Shown: one piece after another, positions 1-4,492 of the stretch
Position numbering within the stretch: the first letter of the stretch is position 1
Layout: each line of letters starts with the position of its first letter
Source of the DNA: CAIPVR01 sp049316905
Lineage (GTDB): Bacteria > Actinomycetota > Acidimicrobiia > Acidimicrobiales > Microtrichaceae
DNA: 7,035 nucleotides
Direction of reading: 5' to 3'
Assembly (NCBI GenBank): GCA_049316905.1
Contig: JBMOJH010000141.1
Coordinates: 1-7,035, forward strand
The notes under the pieces: model-generated
What the model was told of the DNA's origin: nothing
Database searches by the model: none
Seen by the model: only the letters and a program-made list of their open reading frames with translations
Made by a program: the position numbers and the translations under genes

Positions 1-63
1 ACCCGGAGCGTCACCCGGCATGGAGGAGGACGCCTCGGAGGGGTCGACCGGCCCGTCGCTCAT
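1..63 (-). CDS. Possible N-terminus of a divergent gene (partial, cut by left edge)
   Basis: A minus-strand frame opens at an ATG (complement of 61-63) and stays open for 21 codons to the window edge. It gives a Ser/Asp/Pro/Gly-rich start (MSDGPVDPSEASSS...), of a kind often seen at actinobacterial N-termini. About 18 of the 21 third positions are G or C, as in the real genes here, and an AGGG lies roughly nine bases upstream of the ATG. A second in-frame ATG at 19-21 could be the true start. The piece is too short to assign a family. Its back-to-back position with the VOC gene, across a dyad-rich gap, would suit a regulator or divergent enzyme gene, but that is only inference. It could also be non-coding. 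Confidence 0.3.
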   Translation of the reverse strand, partial: MSDGPVDPSEASSSMPGDAPG

Positions 64-84
64 CGGCGACACCCTAGGGGCGCG

Positions 85-99
85 GCACCGGGCCGGTGC
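85..99. promoter_or_regulatory. 15-bp palindrome, candidate operator
   Basis: GCACCGGGCCGGTGC has 7-bp arms around one central base. It lies directly upstream of the possible -10 box of the VOC gene. A further inverted copy of the half-site (CGCACC, 115-120) pairs with GGTGCG at 95-100, so three GGTGC-type half-sites surround the -10 box. Dyads placed like this are typical of repressor sites. GC-rich palindromes also arise by chance, so this is a candidate only. Confidence 0.35.
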
Positions 100-100
100 G

Positions 101-106
101 TACAGT
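101..106 (+). promoter_or_regulatory. Possible -10 box for the VOC/hydrolase unit
   Basis: TACAGT fits the TAnnnT pattern of actinobacterial housekeeping -10 elements and lies in an otherwise GC-rich gap. It predicts a transcript start near 112 and a leader of about 30 bases before the ATG at 145. I see no good -35 hexamer 16-18 bases upstream, where the sequence is G-rich. That is common in actinobacterial promoters but lowers confidence. Confidence 0.35.
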
Positions 107-144
107 GGGCCCGCCGCACCCGGCCGACCGAGGGGGTTCCGTCG

Positions 145-705
145 ATGGGAGTGCACCACGTGGCGCTGGCCACGGCCCGCATGGACGCCACGCACCGCTT
201 CTACACCGAGGCGATGGGGTTCGACCTCGTGAAGGTGGTGGTCAACCCGACGCCGGAGGGCGGGTGGGCCAAGCACGCGTTCTACCGGATCGACGACGGT
301 GGCAGCGGCCGCCCCGGGATGATCGCGTTCTGGGACCTGCACGGGGACTACCCCGAGGTGCACGGTGCGATGAGCGGCGCGGTGGGCCTCCCCGACTGGG
401 TGAACCACCTGGCCTTCGACGCCGTGGACGACGCCCACTACGAGGCCGCGCTGAAGCGATGGCTCGACCTGGGCCTCGACGTGGTCGAGGTCGACCACGA
501 GTTCTGCCGCTCGATCTACACGAACGACCCGAACGGCACGATGGTCGAGTGGTGCCAGGACACCCGTGACCTCGACGAGCAGGACGCGGCCCGGGCCGCG
601 GCGGTGATCGGCGACGCCGCACCCGACTTCGACCCGCCGCCCGCGGGGTTCCGGGCCTGGGAGGCTGACCCGGCGCGCCGCCCCGAGTGGTCGCTCCCCC
701 GCTGA
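145..705 (+). CDS. VOC-family (glyoxalase/extradiol dioxygenase fold) metalloprotein
   Basis: The 186-aa cytoplasmic protein has the two beta-alpha-beta-beta-beta modules of the vicinal oxygen chelate superfamily (about residues 1-65 and 82-140). The expected metal ligands are visible: His5 in the opening HHVALAT strand, His88 in VNHLAF, and Glu135 in GTMVEW. This His-His-Glu set occurs in VOC dioxygenases and FosA-like transferases, so the reaction cannot be named. The tail from about 141 to 186, rich in Ala, Asp and Pro, extends beyond the fold. The ATG at 145 is supported by AGGGGG at 131-136, eight bases upstream, and by His5 falling in the right place. The alpha/beta hydrolase gene starts 13 bases after the stop, so the two are probably co-transcribed, perhaps in a small-molecule breakdown or detoxification step. 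The family call is firm; the substrate is unknown. Confidence 0.9.
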   Translation: MGVHHVALATARMDATHRFYTEAMGFDLVKVVVNPTPEGGWAKHAFYRIDDGGSGRPGMIAFWDLHGDYPEVHGAMSGAVGLPDWVNHLAFDAVDDAHYEAALKRWLDLGLDVVEVDHEFCRSIYTNDPNGTMVEWCQDTRDLDEQDAARAAAVIGDAAPDFDPPPAGFRAWEADPARRPEWSLPR

Positions 706-718
706 GCACCGGCCCCGC

Positions 719-1903
719 GTGAGCCCGCCCCGGCCCTGGCTCGGCTACTGGCCCGACCCGGCCGACGGGCCGGTGGACACCGTCGCCCGCGAACCCCTCG
801 CGCTGGTGGCACCCGACGGTGCCGTGGTCCGCGGCCTGCTGTGGACCCCGCCGCCGGGCACGCCGTGGCGCACCGCGGTGGTGCTGGCACACCCCCGCGG
901 CGACTTCACCGTCCACTACGCGGCGCCGCTCCTCGCCGCCGCGGGCTACGCCGTCCTCGGGCTCGCCACGCGGTACGTCAACAACGACACCGACTGCCTC
1001 CACGAGGCGTGCGTGCTCGACGTCCTCACCGGGATGCAGGAGGTGCGCCGGCGCGGTGCGGACGCGGTCGTGGCCCTCGGCAACAGCGGCGGCGGATCGC
1101 TCATGGCGCTGGCCCAGGCCGGCGGGGGTGAGCTCCCGCCGCTCGGCGCCGACGGGTTCGTGGCGCTGGCGGCCCACCCGGGCGAGGGCGTGTTCATGCT
1201 GCAGGTGATCGACCCGTCGGTCACCGACGAGGGCGACCGCTTCTCGGTCGACCCCGCCCTCGACATGTACCACCCCGACAACGGCTGGCGACCCTGGCCG
1301 GAGCCGTCCACCTACGACGCCGACTTCCTGACCCGCTACCGCGCCGCCCAGCGCGAACGGGTGGCCCGGATCGACGCCCTCGCGGACGGGGCGGTCGCCG
1401 GGCGGACGGCGGCCCGGGACGCCATGGCCGCGGCACCCGCCGGTTCCGCGGAGTGGTCGGCGCTGCGGCGCCGGGCGGTCGGAGCGCGCTACCTGACGAT
1501 CTACCGAACGCTCGCGGACCCGGCCTACCTCGACCCGTCGATCGAGCCGGACGACCGACCACTCGGCACCGTCTTCGCCCCGGGCGACCCGATGGTCGGC
1601 AACTACGGGTTCGGGGGCCTGGCCCGCACCATGACCGACCGGGGCTGGCTGTCGACCTGGTCGGGACTGCGCTCGGGCGCGGAGATGGCCCGCACCCTGC
1701 CGGCGGTCACGGTGCCCACGCTGATCCTGCACCCCACGGGGGACACGGAGATCCGCCTGCGCCAGGCCCGCGCCCTCCGGGAGGCCTCGGGGGCGGACGA
1801 CCTGACCTACGCGGAGCTCCCCGGCGCCACCCACTACCTCCGCGGACGCCGGCGCGACGCGCTGGACCTCGTGATCGACTGGCTGCGGCCCCGGTTCCCC
1901 TGA
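719..1903 (+). CDS. Alpha/beta hydrolase
   Basis: The 394-aa soluble protein has an alpha/beta-hydrolase core. An early beta-strand (VVLAHPRGDF, about 54-63) would supply the oxyanion region. The nucleophile elbow is GNSGGG, with Ser123. The acid is probably Asp342 in HPTGDTE, and the base is His372 in GATHYLRG, giving a full Ser-Asp-His triad in the usual order. Residues of about 160-325, rich in Trp, Tyr and charged residues, form a long insert between core strands and probably act as a lid or cap domain that sets the substrate. No signal peptide is seen. The GTG at 719 is the most upstream start in this frame and lies 13 bases after the VOC stop. I see no clear Shine-Dalgarno, so translation may depend on coupling to the VOC gene. 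Ester, lactone or C-C bond hydrolysis are all possible; the substrate is not deducible. Confidence 0.88.
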   Translation: MSPPRPWLGYWPDPADGPVDTVAREPLALVAPDGAVVRGLLWTPPPGTPWRTAVVLAHPRGDFTVHYAAPLLAAAGYAVLGLATRYVNNDTDCLHEACVLDVLTGMQEVRRRGADAVVALGNSGGGSLMALAQAGGGELPPLGADGFVALAAHPGEGVFMLQVIDPSVTDEGDRFSVDPALDMYHPDNGWRPWPEPSTYDADFLTRYRAAQRERVARIDALADGAVAGRTAARDAMAAAPAGSAEWSALRRRAVGARYLTIYRTLADPAYLDPSIEPDDRPLGTVFAPGDPMVGNYGFGGLARTMTDRGWLSTWSGLRSGAEMARTLPAVTVPTLILHPTGDTEIRLRQARALREASGADDLTYAELPGATHYLRGRRRDALDLVIDWLRPRFP

Positions 1904-1970
1904 GCGTCCCGCGTCTCTCCCTCCCCCGCCTGCACCAGTTCTCGCGCCCCCACCCGCGCCCTCCGCGCCG
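1904..1970 (+). terminator. C-rich, G-poor stretch, possible Rho-utilisation site
   Basis: By my count the 67 bases after the hydrolase stop contain about 40 C, 14 G, 10 T and 3 A on the plus strand. This C-over-G excess starts right at the stop codon. Rho loading sites are typically C-rich, G-poor and unstructured, so Rho-dependent termination of the VOC/hydrolase transcript is plausible. A modest hairpin follows at 1977-2001 (CCGC-g-AAG pairing with CTT-GCGG) without a U-tract. I see no strong intrinsic terminator closer to the gene. Confidence 0.3.
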
Positions 1971-1995
1971 ACGCGACCGCGAAGGGAGGTATCGC

Positions 1996-2024
1996 TTGCG
2001 GCCCGAAGGAAGCTCCGTTATCAA
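1996..2024 (+). promoter_or_regulatory. Weak promoter-like pair in the convergent gap
   Basis: TTGCGG (1996-2001) and TATCAA (2019-2024) are separated by 17 bases and match the -35 and -10 consensus at three and four positions. The -10 part lies in an island (2013-2040) that is about half A+T, unlike its surroundings. It would start a transcript near 2031 pointing into the intergenic region, not into a known gene. The match is weak and could be fortuitous. Confidence 0.2.
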
Positions 2025-2029
2025 ACACA

Positions 2030-2235
2030 GGTCACACAAGGCAGGGGGTGCTGTGATCCGTCGGCGTGGTCTGGTCGCTCGGCCGGCGGGGAGCGAGTAG
2101 CGAAACCGACCCTGGAGCATCCGTGTCTGGGGGACTTCTGGCGGCGGCCGTGGCTGTGCCGCTGCCGGGGGGAGTTCCCGAGGATCGGAGGCGGGCGGCG
2201 CTCAACGGCGAGCGTCGTGAACTGGAAAGCGCTGC
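2030..2235 (+). other. Intergenic stretch with possible structured RNA and a 15-codon ORF
   Basis: No recognisable gene lies here. Three stem-loops pair fully only if plus-strand G-U pairs are allowed: 2030-2036 with 2052-2058; 2140-2148 with 2158-2166; and 2195-2203 with 2210-2218. On the minus strand these wobbles become C-A mismatches. A perfect 6-bp stem joins 2075-2080 to 2091-2096. A GTG at 2053, five bases after AGGGGG (2043-2048), opens a 15-codon frame ending in TAG at 2098-2100 (MIRRRGLVARPAGSE). A transcript from about 2031 to the inverted repeat at 2236-2262 would be some 230 bases long. GC-rich DNA forms hairpins easily, so this is a hypothesis and not a firm RNA gene. Confidence 0.18.
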
Positions 2236-2262
2236 GGGGGGAGGGTCCCGGACCCTCCCCCC
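2236..2262 (-). terminator. Strong hairpin terminator of the minus-strand operon
   Basis: GGGGGGAGGGTCC (2236-2248) and GGACCCTCCCCCC (2250-2262) are perfect 13-base inverted repeats around one central base. In RNA this gives a stem of about 10-11 bp with a short loop. It begins 45 bases after the stop of the acetyltransferase gene, which suits the end of that operon. No U-tract follows on either strand, as is usual for actinobacterial intrinsic terminators. Because the repeat is symmetric it could also stop plus-strand transcripts coming from the hydrolase side. Confidence 0.72.
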
Positions 2263-2307
2263 GCCCGCGTCCCGGCAGCGTCCGACGGGGGCCACGGCCC
2301 GGTCGGC

Positions 2308-3333
2308 TCAGAGCTTCACGATCACCCCGCGCCGCCACAGCACCTTGGCGAGCGCGACCGCCACGAGCACCCAGCCCAGCGACCACAGCAGCGAGGCCGT
2401 CGCCGCCCCCACCAGCGCCGCGGCCCACTCCGCCACCGAGTCGCGGACCCCGTCGGGCACGAGGTCGGCCGCGGCCGTCACCGCCACGTACACCGCGAGC
2501 GGGTTCGCGCCGAGCTCCATCAACCAGCCCGAACCCCGGGAGCGGCCGCGGACATCGGTCCACCACATGACCGCGGCCAGGAACAGGCAGCTGGACGCAA
2601 AGCCCACGAGCGCGTACGTCGGCGTCCACTCCCGCTTGATGACCGGGATCCAGGGGGCGAGCGCGAGCGCGACCGCCACGCACCCGGCGGCCACCACCAC
2701 CATCCGTCGGCACACCACCCGCGGCTCCGCCGCCCGCACCAACGAGCCCACCCACGCGCCGCCCACCACGTTGGCCACCGAACACACGATGACCAGCACA
2801 CCCTCTGCGGTGTCGCGGCCGTAGAGCCACTGGTTCGCCGCCACGTTCCATGTGTCGCGCACCGCGAACCCACCCAGGACGCCGACCGCGCCGCACCCCA
2901 CGAGGATCGCGACCACCGCAGCGACCTGGCCGCGCCGCGGGAACCGCAGCACCACGGTGGCCAGCAACGAGGTGATGGCGATGTGCTGGAGGACCCCGGC
3001 GAACACGAGACGGCCCTGACCGATGAACGAGAGGGCCACCCCGATGGCGAAAAGAACGGCGCACCGCCGGAGGACCTCCGGCCACCCCTTCGGCCGGGCG
3101 AAGGCCATGGACACGCCGATGCAGAACAGGAACAGCGGGAAGACCGTGTCGGCGAGCGTGAAGCCCACCCAGTCCGGGTGCCGGAGCAACGCCGGGTGCG
3201 CGGCGTCGATGCCCCGTTCGTTGACGAACACCATGCCCACCACGGCGATGCCGCGGAGGACGTCGAGCGAGCGCAGCCGCGGTCGGGTGGGCGCACCGGT
3301 CGCCGGGGTGATCGACCCCGGTTCGCCGTCCAC
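2308..3333 (-). CDS. HGSNAT-like transmembrane N-acetyltransferase (DUF5009/HGSNAT_cat type)
   Basis: The 341-aa inner-membrane protein has about ten hydrophobic segments (starting near 22, 57, 88, 108, 137, 180, 209, 239, 270 and 304). The N-terminal signature RLRSLDVLRG...MVFVNERG (19-41), then LRHPDWVGFTLADTVFP (50-66), matches the heparan-alpha-glucosaminide N-acetyltransferase family. His52 aligns with the active-site His269 of human HGSNAT. GANPLAVYV (275-283) is another family motif. The family takes acetyl from cytosolic acetyl-CoA and delivers it across the membrane to glucosamine; bacterial substrates are mostly unproven. The GTG start (complement of 3331-3333) lies two bases after the deacetylase stop, with no clear Shine-Dalgarno, so coupled translation is likely. 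The frame runs open far upstream, but that part overlaps the deacetylase and looks non-coding. Gln116-His117 replaces the Gln-Arg I expect in GVLQR. A related OpgC/YeiB-like acyltransferase is the main alternative. Confidence 0.85.
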   Translation of the reverse strand: MDGEPGSITPATGAPTRPRLRSLDVLRGIAVVGMVFVNERGIDAAHPALLRHPDWVGFTLADTVFPLFLFCIGVSMAFARPKGWPEVLRRCAVLFAIGVALSFIGQGRLVFAGVLQHIAITSLLATVVLRFPRRGQVAAVVAILVGCGAVGVLGGFAVRDTWNVAANQWLYGRDTAEGVLVIVCSVANVVGGAWVGSLVRAAEPRVVCRRMVVVAAGCVAVALALAPWIPVIKREWTPTYALVGFASSCLFLAAVMWWTDVRGRSRGSGWLMELGANPLAVYVAVTAAADLVPDGVRDSVAEWAAALVGAATASLLWSLGWVLVAVALAKVLWRRGVIVKL

Positions 3334-3335
3334 GT

Positions 3336-4454
3336 TCAGGCCACGGGCCCCGGCGGCACGGTGGTCGGCCCGGGCGGCAGCCGGCCGGGGATGGCCGGTG
3401 AGAGCCCACCGGGGTTCGAGCCGGCCTCGAGCAACCCCGAGAGGCCGACGAAGCGGAGGCCCGCGTCCTGCACGCCCTTGAGGATCAGCGGCAGGGCGGC
3501 CATCTCGACCTCCCGGCGGGCGAGCAGGCTCTTCCGCGTGGCCGACGACGGGGGCAGGAAGTTGCCGCGGCCGACCGAGTCGTGCAGGTCGATGATCGCG
3601 CCGGGGCGCACCTGCTTGAGCACCGCGGCGGCGATCGTCTCGGGCGTGCCCACCGCGGCGAGTTCGCGGGACGCCGACCAGATGAACGTGTCGTAGTTCT
3701 GCTGCGCCAGCACCCGCAGCGCCACCCCGCTCAGCTCGCCCCGGGGTGGCCTGAAGAAGGTGGTCCCGGAGCCGAGCACGTCCTTGAGTGCCCGCTTGCA
3801 GCGGACGATCTCCTCCTCGATCGCCGCGGGCACGAGGAACGCCATGTCCATGTGCGACCACGTGTGGTTGCCCACCTCGTGACCGGCGGCCACCACCTGT
3901 CGACCCAGGTCCTGGTGGCGTTCGAGCATCACCCCCATCATGAAGAACGTCGCCGTCACGCCGGCATCCGCGAGGTGGCCGAGCACGGTCGGGGTGAAGC
4001 GGGGATCGGGCCCGTCGTCGAAGGTGACCGCGACCACCGGCTCGGTGGTCTGGACGTCCCACACCACCCGGTGCGCTCCGCGCACGCCGTCGCCCTTCCA
4101 CGTGGCGTCGCTCGACTCGAGCAGCGCCCGCTCGGTCATCGCCGGTGTCCCGGCGGCGACGCCGGTGAAGGTGTGCGAGCGGACGAAGGCGGACTCCTCC
4201 AGTGGTTCGGACAGCTGCCCCGCGACCTGCTCGCTCCGGTTGCCGACCGCGTACCCCGCTGCGGCCCCCGCCGCGCCGCCCACCACGACGCCCGCCCCGG
4301 CCCACGCAGCGCCGCGCAGCACCGACCGCCGGGCCGGTGCTGCCGCGTCGGGGGCAGATGCCGTGTCGGGCCCGGGCGGTGCACCGTCGGAATCACCCAC
4401 CGCGCCCGCGGGCTCGGCGTCGTTGTCGTTCTCCGGCTCGGTCGGTCCCTGCAC
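3336..4454 (-). CDS. Membrane-anchored or Tat-exported polysaccharide deacetylase (CE4/NodB)
   Basis: The 372-aa protein carries a complete NodB domain at about residues 138-338, with all five CE4 motifs. These are TFDDGPD (catalytic base Asp146, metal ligand Asp147), GNHTWSH (His197 and His201, metal ligands), FRPPRGE (Arg235), the Asp/Trp strand YDTFIWS (Asp255, Trp259) and DLHDS (catalytic His291). It should remove N-acetyl groups from a GlcNAc-containing polymer or oligomer outside the membrane, such as peptidoglycan. Residues 1-40 are an acidic, Pro/Ala-rich cytoplasmic leader. Arg42-Arg43 followed by a Gly/Ala-rich hydrophobic stretch (about 49-70) resembles a Tat signal or signal anchor. 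The C-terminus is a Pro-rich tail. GTG 4454 is the only start after the permease stop, 26 bases away; it has no Shine-Dalgarno and sits in a predicted stem (4452-4477). Polymer specificity is not deducible. Confidence 0.93.
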   Translation of the reverse strand: MQGPTEPENDNDAEPAGAVGDSDGAPPGPDTASAPDAAAPARRSVLRGAAWAGAGVVVGGAAGAAAGYAVGNRSEQVAGQLSEPLEESAFVRSHTFTGVAAGTPAMTERALLESSDATWKGDGVRGAHRVVWDVQTTEPVVAVTFDDGPDPRFTPTVLGHLADAGVTATFFMMGVMLERHQDLGRQVVAAGHEVGNHTWSHMDMAFLVPAAIEEEIVRCKRALKDVLGSGTTFFRPPRGELSGVALRVLAQQNYDTFIWSASRELAAVGTPETIAAAVLKQVRPGAIIDLHDSVGRGNFLPPSSATRKSLLARREVEMAALPLILKGVQDAGLRFVGLSGLLEAGSNPGGLSPAIPGRLPPGPTTVPPGPVA

Positions 4455-4477
4455 GGAACCGGACGGTACCGGCCGTG
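4452..4477 (-). promoter_or_regulatory. Stem-loop enclosing the deacetylase start codon
   Basis: On the minus-strand RNA, CACGG (complement of 4473-4477) pairs with CCGTG (4452-4456), which contains the GTG start. Directly inside, CCGG (4469-4472) pairs with CCGG (4459-4462), leaving a 2-base bulge and a 6-base loop. The nine pairs are all Watson-Crick. The start would be hidden unless ribosomes finishing the permease gene, whose stop is at 4481-4483, open the structure. Whether it regulates anything is inference. Confidence 0.35.
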
Positions 4478-4492
4478 ACCTCAGGTGAGGTC
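4477..4492. repeat. 7-bp inverted repeat over the permease stop codon
   Basis: GACCTCA and TGAGGTC flank two bases. The dyad contains the permease TGA (complement of 4481-4483). As RNA it would be a 6-bp stem with a 4-base loop, adjacent to the stem that covers the next start codon. It could be an RNA processing or pausing element, a protein-binding dyad, or chance. Confidence 0.35.

Noticed and set aside
242..1834. A 530-codon open frame antisense to the VOC and hydrolase genes.
   Set aside because: Arg/Gly/Pro-rich product with no recognisable motifs; a typical shadow of GC-rich coding DNA. Both sense genes have complete active sites.
1983..1995. AGGGAGGTATCGC resembles the T-box antiterminator word AGGGTGGTACCGCG.
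   Set aside because: No specifier stem is possible just upstream, where the hydrolase gene ends, and no amino-acid or tRNA-synthetase gene follows. Two mismatches in a short word are not enough.
2002..2013. CCCGAAGGAAGC recalls the signal recognition particle RNA loop (CCGGAAGGAAGCAGC).
   Set aside because: One base is missing from the core and the paired stem and remaining conserved bases are absent.
2018..2033. TTATCAAACACAGGTC resembles a 23S rRNA stretch (…AAAAACACAGGTC…).
   Set aside because: Only about ten bases fit, with gaps; the flanks do not match rRNA and no other rRNA piece is present.
2032..2056. TCACA and TGTGA halves suggested a CRP-type site.
   Set aside because: The halves are in inverted order (TCACA-15 bases-TGTGA) and the spacing is wrong for TGTGA-N6-TCACA.
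2066..2824. A 252-codon plus-strand frame starting in the intergenic gap.
   Set aside because: It reads through the strong hairpin and then runs antisense to the acetyltransferase gene; the product is Thr/Ala/Arg-rich without domains.
3334..4305. The acetyltransferase frame stays open upstream for 324 more codons, which would make a 665-aa protein.
   Set aside because: This part overlaps the deacetylase, whose NodB motifs are complete in the other frame. The extension is Arg/Gly/Pro-rich without family motifs, and GTG 3333 sits at the known family N-terminus.
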